NCBI RefSeq assembly: GCF_003217575.1
Contig: NZ_QJTC01000002.1
Location: 155,769 to 219,768, forward strand
From: Xylophilus ampelinus
GTDB lineage: Bacteria > Pseudomonadota > Gammaproteobacteria > Burkholderiales > Burkholderiaceae_C
DNA: 64,000 nt
Reading direction: 5' to 3'
The notes beneath the pieces are model-generated. The model saw only the letters and a program-made list of their open reading frames with translations. It searched no databases and had not been told where the DNA came from. Positions 40,065-47,283 of this stretch are shown piece by piece (the first letter of the stretch is position 1; each line of letters starts with the position of its first letter). The translations under genes were made by a program, and so were the position numbers.

Positions 40065-40591
40065 CGCGCCACCTCGGGCGCTGCCGGCAGCTTGCCGCGC
40101 AGGGCGGCCAGGGCATCGTTGATGGCGGCCATGGCGTCGCCCGCGTATTCGGCACAGCGGCGCATGTCGTTTGTCGACGGCGGTCGACCCTCCTGCAGGC
40201 GCAGCACCGCGTCGCCGTACTGGCGGGTGAAGTCGGCGTGCGCGATCTGCTGGCGCACCAGCGCCTCGACGGGGTCGCCGCCGGCCTGGTCGGGCATGGC
40301 GCGGACGCAGGTGTAGCCCAGGCGGGCCGCCATGGCGTGCAGCACCGCGGCATTGCCGCTGAAAAACTGCAGATCGACCGCCTCCCGCAGGGAGAGGTGG
40401 TGTGTGGTGTTGGCCGGGTTGACCTTGTGCGTCAGCGTGCCGGCCGAGACACCCATGCGGGCGGCCAGGGCCACGATGCCGCCGGGGTATCCGTGGGCCG
40501 TCTGGTAGGCGGCATCGCCCGGGTCCTGGCCCAGCGGGGTGTCGGGCACCGCCTCGTTTGCGACATAGGCAAAAGCGTGCGGCATGGACAT
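40061..40591 (-). CDS. CII-like phage regulatory protein (CP76 family)
   Basis: A 176-residue protein with an HTH-like region (GGIVALAARMGVSAGTLTHKVNP, about 38-60) followed by LSLREAVDLQFFSGNAAVLH. This matches the phage CII/CP76-type regulators of Burkholderiales prophages. The ATG at 40591 has GAGGG 5 bases upstream. It leads the early minus-strand block with the Z-like, O-like and P-like genes. Confidence 0.75.
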   Translation of the reverse strand: MSMPHAFAYVANEAVPDTPLGQDPGDAAYQTAHGYPGGIVALAARMGVSAGTLTHKVNPANTTHHLSLREAVDLQFFSGNAAVLHAMAARLGYTCVRAMPDQAGGDPVEALVRQQIAHADFTRQYGDAVLRLQEGRPPSTNDMRRCAEYAGDAMAAINDALAALRGKLPAAPEVAR

Positions 40592-40604
40592 AGTTGCCCT
40601 CATG

Positions 40605-40624
40605 CGCTGCCACCCTCGGCAGCG
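40605..40624. promoter_or_regulatory. Inverted repeat between CII-like gene and a divergent small gene
   Basis: CGCTGCC (40605-40611) and GGCAGCG (40618-40624) form a hairpin-capable dyad in the 52 bp between divergent starts. It could be an operator or an RNA hairpin. Confidence 0.35.
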
Positions 40625-40643
40625 GACCCCGAGGAGCCACCCG

Positions 40644-40892
40644 ATGCCAGACCCGATTGCCCTGTCGATTGCCGAACTTGAACAGATCCAGACCCTAATG
40701 ACGGTGCGACAGATTCGCAGCGTCGATTGGGACGTACTCGGTGCAGCTCTAGTGGTGCAAGCATGCGTGGGCCAGGAAGACCGGCTGCTCGACGTGCCGG
40801 TGTCGCTGACCCCTGCAGCGGCAGCAGAACTATGGACGCTGCTGGGCCGAGCGCTGCGGGAAACAGGCGGCGCAGCAGGACCAGCGCAATGA
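40644..40892 (+). CDS. Small phage hypothetical protein
   Basis: An 82-residue helical protein (IALSIAELEQIQTLMTVRQI ... LTPAAAAELWTLLGRALRE). GAGGAG lies 8 bases upstream of the ATG. It is divergent from the CII-like gene. The 264 bp after it, up to 41156, contains no gene I can support. Confidence 0.5.
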   Translation: MPDPIALSIAELEQIQTLMTVRQIRSVDWDVLGAALVVQACVGQEDRLLDVPVSLTPAAAAELWTLLGRALRETGGAAGPAQ

Positions 40893-41156
40893 TCTCTCGG
40901 ACCCTACCGACGAATGCCATGGGCACATCCTTCCGCCACGCCACGCGCGGCACCACGGGCGCGAGCGCCCAACAGAGAAAACCCGCCTGCCGCCCCGGCA
41001 TGCCCAACGCTGCGCACCTTCCCGCGCGCAGTGAACGAGGAACCATGGAGGAAGAACCGATGGGGCCGCCGGCTGGAGTGGCGGCAGGCGGGGGAAAACC
41101 TTCGCGCGCAGGCCAGTACCATCCCGCGAGAATCAACCCGCCGGAAGGACAGTGCG

Positions 41157-41525
41157 ATGAAGCGCGATATGGACTTGGTCAGAAAGATATTGCTGGCAGT
41201 AGCCGATTCGCCCCACGGATCGCAGCTGCAGCAACTGGACGGAGTGAGCAACGAGGATTTCACGCTGCACGCCATCTGGCTGGCGGAAGCTGGTCTCGTT
41301 ATCGCCATCACATCGGACCAGGCGGTGAGCGCCACGTATGCACTCATCCTCCGGCTGACATGGCAGGGCTGCGACTTCGTGGATGCCATCAGAGACGACA
41401 CCCTCTGGAAAAAGGCGAAGGAGAGCGTCATGAAGCCAGCCACGTCATTCACCTTCGACCTGGTGAAAGACTGGCTCAAAGCCGAGATCGCGCAGGGCTT
41501 GCCGACCTTGCGCGGACTGGCCTAG
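41157..41525 (+). CDS. DUF2513 phage protein
   Basis: A 122-residue protein with the DUF2513 pattern: MKRDMDLVRKILLAV, AIWLAEAGLVIAI and LRLTWQGCDFVDAIRDDTLWKKA. These small winged-helix-like proteins occur near phage immunity regions. Function unknown. GGAAGGA lies 6-9 bases upstream. Its 3' end overlaps the minus-strand gene at 41445 by 81 bp in antisense. Confidence 0.75.
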   Translation: MKRDMDLVRKILLAVADSPHGSQLQQLDGVSNEDFTLHAIWLAEAGLVIAITSDQAVSATYALILRLTWQGCDFVDAIRDDTLWKKAKESVMKPATSFTFDLVKDWLKAEIAQGLPTLRGLA

Positions 41526-42065
41526 CAGCTCACGCGCCTCGGCCGCCGCCGCGAGCAAGCCACCTTTTGCGGTGTCACTGCGGGCCGCGACTGCGGAGTG
41601 CTCAACCGGAAAGGCAATGTGGCTTCCCGCCAGTGCGAACCACCGCGCCGCAGACGTCGCCAGCCCGTGCGTCACGGGGTCCGCAATGCTGATCGAAGTC
41701 GGAACCTCGCGGGCAGGCTGTACATCAGGAATCGGCCCGGCTGGACGACTCCACGTTTTCGACGAAAACTCCGCCGAGAACTCTGTCGACGGTTCCGCCA
41801 GAGGCCTCTCGGACCTGAGTACAAGCTCGAACTCGCGCAGGATGGCGGCCATTTCGGGCACTGCCGACTCGGGGACCGACGACTCCACCTGCACCGAGGA
41901 AAACTCGCCGCCGGCGACCCTCAGGGTGAAGGACATGACGTACTGGGGGTTGATGCCCATCGCGCGCAGCAGCGGCCCGGCCAGAGCGACCGTTGTCGCT
42001 ATGCGGATGGGCGAAAGTCCGGGCGGCGGCACGTCAGCCTGCATGGACAAATCCGTATCAGACAT
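41445..42065 (-). CDS. Hypothetical protein of the Cro operon
   Basis: A 206-residue protein directly downstream of the YdaS/Cro-like gene (8 bp overlap). The first half is moderately hydrophobic (IRIATTVALAGPLLRAMGIN) with beta stretches (VMSFTLRVAGGEFSSVQVES). The second half is Ala/Glu-rich. No domain is recognised. The C-terminal coding end runs antisense into the DUF2513 gene. Confidence 0.5.
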   Translation of the reverse strand: MSDTDLSMQADVPPPGLSPIRIATTVALAGPLLRAMGINPQYVMSFTLRVAGGEFSSVQVESSVPESAVPEMAAILREFELVLRSERPLAEPSTEFSAEFSSKTWSRPAGPIPDVQPAREVPTSISIADPVTHGLATSAARWFALAGSHIAFPVEHSAVAARSDTAKGGLLAAAAEARELLGQSAQGRQALRDLGFEPVFHQVEGE

Positions 42066-42387
42066 GGGAGACCTCTTCTGCTATGGATTCGGTAGCTGGT
42101 TGTCGTTGGCTGGCGCTGGGTTGCGGGAGATTTGGTGTGGAATCGGCCAACTCGGGCCAAATTTCAGCCCAGTCGTCGGGACGCAGGTCGCGACGCGTCA
42201 CGCGGCGGTCCGTGATCGTTTCGATCCGCACGCACTGTTTGGGCGGAACGTCGCGGCCGCTGGCCGTGTCGGGCCGCAGCCACTGGCCGACGGCGACCGG
42301 CGTGATGCCGAGCAGCTTTGCCAGCGCACGCTGGCTGCCGCAAATTGCTACCGCTCGCCGGAGTGCGGCGTGATTGGATGCTTCCAT
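42058..42387 (-). CDS. YdaS/Cro-like HTH repressor
   Basis: A 109-residue protein with the YdaS-type HTH (LRRAVAICGSQRALAKLLGITPVAVGQW, about 9-36), PPKQCVRIETITDRRVTRRDLRPDDW and a disordered tail. YdaS proteins act as Cro equivalents in lambdoid prophages. It is divergent from the short XRE repressor gene, with shared operators between the starts. Confidence 0.8.
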   Translation of the reverse strand: MEASNHAALRRAVAICGSQRALAKLLGITPVAVGQWLRPDTASGRDVPPKQCVRIETITDRRVTRRDLRPDDWAEIWPELADSTPNLPQPSASQRQPATESIAEEVSHV

Positions 42388-42399
42388 GATGGGCGATAG

Positions 42400-42470
42400 T
42401 AAAGCATTACTTGCCCACGGTAAAGCATTGCCCGCTTGCGGTGTCGGGCTCTACGATCAAGCAATGCTTT
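42400..42470. promoter_or_regulatory. Immunity operators (AAAGCATT repeats)
   Basis: Direct copies TAAAGCATTAC (42400-42410) and TAAAGCATTGC (42421-42431) and an inverted copy GCAATGCTTT (42461-42470) lie between the divergent cro-like and repressor starts. The last overlaps the repressor start codon. The same motif recurs at 43466-43506. These are probable repressor/Cro sites. Confidence 0.7.
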
Positions 42471-42868
42471 CCACAGCCGCCACCGTTGCGGACAAACTAC
42501 GCCTAGCCTTACGCGAGGCCGGCGTGACGCAAACGCAGGTTGCCCAGTACTGCGGCGTTACCAAGCAAGCAGTTCAGGGCTGGATCAAGACCGGTCGCAT
42601 CGACAAGCAGCGGCTGCCAAAACTCGCCGAAATCACCGGCCGCCCTTTGTCATGGTGGCTCGACGGCAAAGAGGCCGAATCCACGGCGCACCTGACGATG
42701 GAGTCCGCGAAGGAATACTCAATTTCTGAGTGGCCATTCGAAAGCATCACCCCAGGCGAGTACAACAGACTGACCAGCCGCCAGCGCGCACTTGTGGAGG
42801 GCTACGTCAGGGGACTGCTGGCACAACCAACGGCCGATAAAAGCGACCGCGTTAGCAACGGCGCCTGA
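42464..42868 (+). CDS. Short CI-like XRE repressor without S24 peptidase domain
   Basis: A 134-residue protein with an N-terminal XRE HTH (ADKLRLALREAGVTQTQVAQ, YCGVTKQAVQGWIKTGRIDK, about 8-47), then a short C-terminal region (ITPGEYNRLTSRQRALVEGY). It lacks the S24 self-cleavage domain of lambda CI, so RecA-stimulated autolysis is not expected. It is divergent from the YdaS/Cro gene across the AAAGCATT operators. The start is at MLSTAATVADK, with the last operator at the start codon, suggesting autoregulation. Confidence 0.75.
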   Translation: MLSTAATVADKLRLALREAGVTQTQVAQYCGVTKQAVQGWIKTGRIDKQRLPKLAEITGRPLSWWLDGKEAESTAHLTMESAKEYSISEWPFESITPGEYNRLTSRQRALVEGYVRGLLAQPTADKSDRVSNGA

Positions 42869-42929
42869 CCATCGGCGCGGAGTGGTCCTGCTCTTTGCGC
42901 CCAGGGCTCAGAAAGACACAGGCTCTTAA

Positions 42930-43412
42930 CTAGAGGATCGATTTGCCGTCAAGAGTGAGTTGCGTGACGCGCCGCCGGGCCCCGCTCACGATGCACGAGG
43001 CACTTGCCGGCACCTCGATTCCCAGTCCATTCCGAAGGCGCGCGAATTTGGTTTCGCGCCCCCAAGCGAAGAAGTACTCATCGCCCCTGCCGTGGTTAGC
43101 GACATAGGGAACATCTGCGCGGTCTGGGTCTCGCGAAGCTCGCTTAATCGCTTCCTGGCAGAGCAGCAAAGCATCCATCTCCGAAAAAGACCGCGTTGCC
43201 TGAGTGTTGCCGGCTCCTCCCGCACACATGGCAAGCACGCCTCCGGCAAATGCAAGGGCGACCGCCCACTTGACGACATCCATCGGCGCAATGCGAGGTA
43301 GGGCCGCCTCTCCAGGCCGGCCCTGTCGCGCGAAGCGTTGAGCTTCCGCCTCGGTTTCGAATGAGAAACGGCCAGCCCGCCAGCGACCATCCACGTCTTG
43401 CTTCACCTTCAT
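42930..43412 (-). CDS. Phage hypothetical membrane protein
   Basis: A 160-residue protein. An N-terminal basic region (WRAGRFSFETEAEAQRFARQ) is followed by one hydrophobic segment (VVKWAVALAFAGGVLAMCAGG, about 46-66) and a soluble C-terminus with several Arg and Cys. AGGAGG precedes the ATG. It lies between the repressor and the right operon but on the opposite strand to both. Possible lysogenic conversion gene. No family recognised. Confidence 0.6.
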   Translation of the reverse strand: MKVKQDVDGRWRAGRFSFETEAEAQRFARQGRPGEAALPRIAPMDVVKWAVALAFAGGVLAMCAGGAGNTQATRSFSEMDALLLCQEAIKRASRDPDRADVPYVANHGRGDEYFFAWGRETKFARLRNGLGIEVPASASCIVSGARRRVTQLTLDGKSIL

Positions 43413-43465
43413 AGCGACCTCCTGACGACAGCGTAGCAGCGCACCCGCCCAACGTCGACAATTCG

Positions 43466-43506
43466 GTAAAGCACAATTGCTTTACTTTGGAAAAGTATTG
43501 CTTTAC
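43466..43506. promoter_or_regulatory. Right-operon operator/promoter with TAAAGCA palindrome
   Basis: GTAAAGCACAATTGCTTTAC (43466-43485) is a perfect inverted repeat, with another half-site GTATTGCTTTAC at 43495-43506. A TTGCTT...TTTACT pair (18 bp spacing) could be -35/-10. The motif is the same as in the immunity operators, so the repressor or Cro probably controls this operon. Confidence 0.65.
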
Positions 43507-43535
43507 TATTCGCTCACTCCACAACGGATTGAGCG

Positions 43536-44084
43536 ATGCACACCACCCCATCACCAGCCAGCAGCGCGGCAGCAGCCCTGCCCGCCTCCTTCACGACGCA
43601 GCAACTGGCCGCCGCACTGGAGCGCCGCGCCCGCCGCGGCGCCGTCGTAGCAGCACTGCTCAACAGCGAAGAGCGCCTGCAGTTCTGGAAGGGCTGCGCC
43701 GACGCCTGCCAAACCTTGGCACGCGGGACGGCAGCCAAGATGGCGGAGAAGGACGCTCGATTAGCCGCCGAAGGCTACGCGCAAACAAGCCTGGAGTCCG
43801 CAGGGGCCGCTCTCCCCGCTCGCTTCAAACATCTCTCCCTCGCCGAGGTGCAGCAGATCCTCCGAGCCGAGGGCATCGAGATCGCCGCTGATGCGGTCGC
43901 CGACGGCAATCTCGGTGCTCGACAGGTTCTGGAAAGCGGCGTAGTCGCCCGCTTCGATTGCGACGATGAACATGCCGTTTCGGGCATTGATGTGGGTCAC
44001 GGTGCCGACTGCCATTGCGTCTCCAAGGGAGGAGCAGCCATCGTAGCCGCAGCTCCGCTCCGCAGCGAAGGCGGTGCCGCATGA
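43536..44084 (+). CDS. First gene of the right operon, hypothetical
   Basis: A 182-residue protein behind the right operator. Residues 1 to about 75 have normal GC-rich third positions and a helical pattern (TTQQLAAALERRARRG, EERLQFWKGCADACQTL). From 43761 on, the third positions are much less GC-rich and the opposite strand carries a better-looking gene (43761-44015). Its stop overlaps the next ATG (ATGA), which supports this frame. The C-terminal half may be an antisense read-through extension. Confidence 0.55.
   Translation: MHTTPSPASSAAAALPASFTTQQLAAALERRARRGAVVAALLNSEERLQFWKGCADACQTLARGTAAKMAEKDARLAAEGYAQTSLESAGAALPARFKHLSLAEVQQILRAEGIEIAADAVADGNLGARQVLESGVVARFDCDDEHAVSGIDVGHGADCHCVSKGGAAIVAAAPLRSEGGAA
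43761..44015 (-). CDS. Small conserved OB-like protein antisense to the right operon
   Basis: An 84-residue beta-rich frame (MAVGTVTHINARNGMFIVAI, then EIAVGDRISGDLDALGSEDL and GESGPCGLQA) with GGAG about 6 bases upstream of the ATG. Its third codon positions are about 80% GC by eye, versus about 60% for the overlapping plus-strand frame. The pattern resembles small phage or bacterial proteins with a GxVxxxNxRNGMF start. It lies wholly inside the plus-strand gene. Confidence 0.5.
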   Translation of the reverse strand: MAVGTVTHINARNGMFIVAIEAGDYAAFQNLSSTEIAVGDRISGDLDALGSEDLLHLGEGEMFEASGESGPCGLQACLRVAFGG

Positions 44085-44365
44085 CCCGCCGCCTCGACAA
44101 CCCCACCCTCGACGCATGCCTGATCGCCGGCCTCACGCTGGCCATCGCGCTGGTGCTGGGCAGCCTGGGCGGCTGCATCGACACCGGCCCGGACGAGCTG
44201 GCCGGCATGCAAGCCCAGGCCGACGAAGCTGCCGAGCTGCAGGCGCAGTACGCCGCCCAGAACGCAGACGCTGCGGCGGCCACCTCAGCCCGCCCTCGCC
44301 ATCCCTCTGCCACCAAGCCGCCGCGCCGCCCGCATGGGTCGGTGCTGGTCGCTGCTGGCCGCTGA
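44081..44365 (+). CDS. Small phage membrane protein or lipoprotein
   Basis: A 94-residue protein with one hydrophobic segment (ACLIAGLTLAIALVLGSLGGC, about 13-33) ending in a possible lipobox GSLGGC, then an Ala/Gln helical part and a basic Pro-rich tail. Start overlaps the preceding stop (ATGA). Function unknown. Confidence 0.5.
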   Translation: MTRRLDNPTLDACLIAGLTLAIALVLGSLGGCIDTGPDELAGMQAQADEAAELQAQYAAQNADAAAATSARPRHPSATKPPRRPHGSVLVAAGR

Positions 44366-44402
44366 TTTCCCTCCCTGCCACCACCACCAACAGGAGTCCG
44401 CC

Positions 44403-45050
44403 ATGCTTGCCCAAAACCTCACCCTGCACCTGCACCAGCCGATTTCGGCAGCCGAATTCGGCACGCTGCTCACCACACTGGACAGCCAGCCCGTGCTGGG
44501 CCAAGCCGCACAGTTCGCCCAGGCTGCGGCCGGCGCTGACGCTACCGCAATCCTGCACAACTTGCCTTCGCTGGACAGCTTTCCACCCGCCATCGGCCAG
44601 CACTGGCCCGCCCAGGGCGGCACCTACGCCGGCATCCTGCGCGGCATCGACGGCGAGCCTGATTGCGCCCTGATCGTCGCCCCGGCCGCCGGGGGCGAAA
44701 CCACCTGCACCTGGGGCCCGCGCGACACCGATGCCGGCGAAACCAGCGACATCGACGGCCGCGCCAACACCCTCCTGCTGGCCGGCTTGGCAGAAGCCTA
44801 CCCCGCCGCCCGCTGGGCGCTGCGCCTGCGGCTGGACGGCTTCGAAGACTGGTACATGCCTGCCCGGCGCGAACTGCAGCTGATCGCAGCCAACGCGCCG
44901 GAGGCGATGGACCCAAAGCCGTACTACTGGAGCAGCACGCAGTACTCGCGCCACTACGCGTGGTTGCAGGACTTCGAGAACGGCACCTCCAACAACTACG
45001 GCAAGGGCAACGAGTGCCGGGCCCGTGCCGTCCGCAGGATTCAACTTTAG
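44403..45050 (+). CDS. DUF1566/C-type-lectin-fold protein
   Basis: A 215-residue protein. The C-terminal domain has the DUF1566/formylglycine-enzyme-like lectin fold signature: DWYMPARRELQLI, YYWSSTQYSRHYAWLQDFEN and RARAVRRIQL. Such domains form variable ligand-binding surfaces in some phage proteins. CAGGAG precedes the ATG. It is encoded in the early right operon rather than the tail module, and no reverse transcriptase or template repeat is visible nearby. Confidence 0.7.
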   Translation: MLAQNLTLHLHQPISAAEFGTLLTTLDSQPVLGQAAQFAQAAAGADATAILHNLPSLDSFPPAIGQHWPAQGGTYAGILRGIDGEPDCALIVAPAAGGETTCTWGPRDTDAGETSDIDGRANTLLLAGLAEAYPAARWALRLRLDGFEDWYMPARRELQLIAANAPEAMDPKPYYWSSTQYSRHYAWLQDFENGTSNNYGKGNECRARAVRRIQL

Positions 45051-45118
45051 GCCTTCTGACCTTCAGCCCTTCAAGGTTCCGCATGCGCCCGCCCGCCCCC
45101 TCTCTGCGCCCCTCGGCC

Positions 45119-45153
45119 CGCCGGCCGAAGGCCGGTCGCGCGCGATTTTTTTT
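45119..45153 (+). terminator. Hairpin plus T8 after the lectin-fold gene
   Basis: CCGGCC-GAA-GGCCGG (45121-45135), then TCGCGCGCGA and a run of eight T (45146-45153). It could be an intrinsic terminator or attenuator before the gene at 45169. The spacing between main stem and T-run is larger than usual. Confidence 0.5.
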
Positions 45154-45168
45154 GCGGGGCACCGCGCC

Positions 45169-45504
45169 ATGAACGCCGGCAGCCAGCAGCTGCACCTGAC
45201 CCGCCCGGTGTACGAAGTGCGGCACGAGCACAAGCGCGGCTTCCAGGCCCAGCTGATCGAGCGCACCGGGCGGCTCTCGTACGGCGCCCGCATCGAGGCC
45301 ATCTTCGCCACCGAAGAGGCTGTCGCCTTCATCGACGCGCACCGCGCCGAGCTGAAGAGCGGCACCACGCTGCAGGACCTCGACCTGGTCGACATCCACG
45401 CCCACAACGACGTGCTGCGCGGCTATGTCGCCGGCACGCCCCGCATCGCCCCACCGCGGCACGCCGCCGCTCCCGCCAACCCACCGCAGGCCGAGCCTGC
45501 TTAA
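45169..45504 (+). CDS. Phage hypothetical protein
   Basis: A 111-residue protein (LTRPVYEVRHEHKRGFQAQL, TEEAVAFIDAHRAELKSG) with a small alpha/beta look and a Pro/Ala-rich tail. The ATG at 45169 was chosen because upstream sequence carries the hairpin. Function unknown. Part of the right operon. Confidence 0.55.
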   Translation: MNAGSQQLHLTRPVYEVRHEHKRGFQAQLIERTGRLSYGARIEAIFATEEAVAFIDAHRAELKSGTTLQDLDLVDIHAHNDVLRGYVAGTPRIAPPRHAAAPANPPQAEPA

Positions 45505-45519
45505 CCAGCCGCCACCGCC

Positions 45520-45918
45520 ATGACCAAACCCACCCGCATCCGCGCCGTTTCCACCGCCCGCGCCGCCGCAGCCTCCCCGAGCCAACCCGCTTCGCCACCT
45601 GCCAAGGTCGAGGCGTTCGACTTCCTGATGCAGGCCGCCACCCTGATCAACCAGCGCGGCGAAGAGCGCGACACCCACCCGGAGGGCGGCGCAGCGGCGC
45701 AAGAGCGCAGCATGGCCGCCACCGTGGCCGCGTTCAACGCCATCCACGGCACAGCCCTCACCGAGCGCCAGGGCTGGATGTTCATGGTGCTGCTGAAAAT
45801 CACCCGCGCCCAGACCAGCGCTGTCAACGGCAAGCCCAACCCCGACGACTACTTCGACGGCGCGGCCTACATGGCACTGGGCGGCGAATCGGTCGGCTTC
45901 ACCACGGGTGCCGCATGA
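45520..45918 (+). CDS. DUF6378-like phage protein
   Basis: A 132-residue protein. After a disordered N-terminus, the core (FDFLMQAATLINQRGEERDT ... RQGWMFMVLLKITRAQTSAV ... DDYFDGAAYMALGGE) matches the DUF6378 pattern seen in phage early regions. Its stop overlaps the ATG of the HD phosphohydrolase gene. Confidence 0.65.
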   Translation: MTKPTRIRAVSTARAAAASPSQPASPPAKVEAFDFLMQAATLINQRGEERDTHPEGGAAAQERSMAATVAAFNAIHGTALTERQGWMFMVLLKITRAQTSAVNGKPNPDDYFDGAAYMALGGESVGFTTGAA

Positions 45919-46540
45919 GCGCCTGGATCCACACAGCCACCGGCCAGCAGTTCCACCTGGGCGGCATCGGAAGCTCGGTCAACCGCATCGACCTGCACGA
46001 CATCGCCCACGCGCTGGCGCAGATCAACCGCTTCACCGGCCACGCCACCCGGCCCTACAGCGTGGCCGAGCACAGCCTGCTGTGCGCCGACATCGCCGAG
46101 CGCATGCAGTGCACCCCGGCCGTCCAGCGCACAGCGCTGCTGCACGACGCCCACGAGCCTACACCGGCGACTGCAGCAGCCCGGCCAAGCAGGTGCTGGG
46201 CGCGGCCTGGGCCGACTACGAGGGCGCGCATGCCCTGGCGGTGCGCAAGCACTTCCGCATCAACCACATCTTTGCGGGCTGCCGCCCGGCGCTGCACGCG
46301 ATCGACCTGGTGGCGCTGGCCACCGAGCGCCGAGACCTGATGGCCTGGAGTGCCGACACGCACCCCGCCTGGGAGGTGCTGGACATGCCCGGCCGCGTGG
46401 TGCCGCCGGCCGACTGGATCAACCTGCAGAGCCTGAAGCGCGAGCACAAGGACTGGACCGAGTGGCGCGACGAGTTCCTGGAGCGGTACCACGCGCTGGG
46501 CATGGCGGTCGAGCAATGGTCAAAGGAGAACATGCAGTGA
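45915..46540 (+). pseudogene. HD-domain phosphohydrolase (YfbR-like), frameshifted
   Basis: The first frame encodes IDLHDIAHALAQINRF, RPYSVAEHSLLCADI and LLHDAHE, the conserved HD-domain parts of YfbR-like 5'-nucleotidases. The reading then continues sensibly only in another frame (YTGDCSSPAKQVLGAAWADY ... PPADWINLQSLKREH). One base appears missing in GAG(G)CCTAC at about 46157. The intact protein would be about 208 residues. It would hydrolyse deoxynucleotides for phage DNA metabolism. Either a real inactivation or a sequencing error. Confidence 0.8.
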
Positions 46541-47283
46541 GCGGCTCACCTACCTACGGCCGCGAGCGGCCCATCCTCTTCTCTGCACCGATGGTACGGG
46601 CGCTGCTGGACAACAGCAAAACGCAGACGCGGCGCGTGTGCAAGCCAGCGCAGGACCGCAGGCTGTCCTTCGTGGTAGAGGTTCCCGATCCACAGGAGCG
46701 CGGGCAGGTCTACAACGGCTCACACTTTGGCGACGAAGAGGGCGAGTTTCAGTTTGCATGTCCGTACGGTGGACGAGGGGACCGCCTTTGGGTGCGCGAG
46801 TCGTTTGCCATTGAGCACTGCGTCGAGCCTTATCAGCGGCCGCCGCACTCAGATGGCCGGCCGATCCTTCATCGGCCCACCGACGACATTGACTGCCTCC
46901 ACCCGCTGTGGAAGCAGGCGCACTACCGCGCAACCGATCCGGCGCCCGAGTTGCTTTACGAGCAAGCGCCAACCGGCGGCCGGGAGAAGGAGATTGGCGT
47001 TCGCTGGAAGCCATCCATCCACATGCCCCGTTGGGCCAGCCGCATCCTGCTGGAGCTCACCGACGTGCGCGTAGAGCGGCTGCAGGACATCAGCGAGGCC
47101 GACGCAATCGCAGAAGGCTGCGCAACCGGATGCATGACGCCGACAGTCAATGACAGCGGCAGCGCGATCTACGGCCCGGGCGGTTATGCGCTGCTATGGG
47201 AGTCGATCCATGGCGCCGGCTCTTGGGCCGCCAACCCCTGGGTGTGGGCCGTCTCGTTCCGCCGGCTGGAGGTGACCCAATGA
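46537..47283 (+). CDS. Phage ASCH-like/morphogenetic hypothetical protein
   Basis: A 248-residue protein starting with a GTG that overlaps the previous stop. GERPILFSAPMVRALLDNSKT-type N-terminal and GDRLWVRESFA segments and the HMPRWASRILLELTDVRVE segment are typical of phage proteins with an ASCH-like RNA-binding beta-barrel. AAAGGAG lies 9 bases upstream. Function not established. Confidence 0.7.
   Translation: MSGSPTYGRERPILFSAPMVRALLDNSKTQTRRVCKPAQDRRLSFVVEVPDPQERGQVYNGSHFGDEEGEFQFACPYGGRGDRLWVRESFAIEHCVEPYQRPPHSDGRPILHRPTDDIDCLHPLWKQAHYRATDPAPELLYEQAPTGGREKEIGVRWKPSIHMPRWASRILLELTDVRVERLQDISEADAIAEGCATGCMTPTVNDSGSAIYGPGGYALLWESIHGAGSWAANPWVWAVSFRRLEVTQ

Noticed and set aside
40893-41156. 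Possible small genes between the 82-residue gene and DUF2513
   Set aside because: Frames here lack ribosome sites and show Arg/Pro/Gly shadow composition.
42058-42868. YdaS/YdaT-type toxin-antitoxin pair
   Set aside because: The neighbour on the other strand is an XRE repressor, and the shared operators and divergent layout fit a cro/cI switch better.
44403-45050. Diversity-generating retroelement cassette
   Set aside because: Only the target-like lectin domain is present. No reverse transcriptase, accessory protein or template repeat was found in the window.
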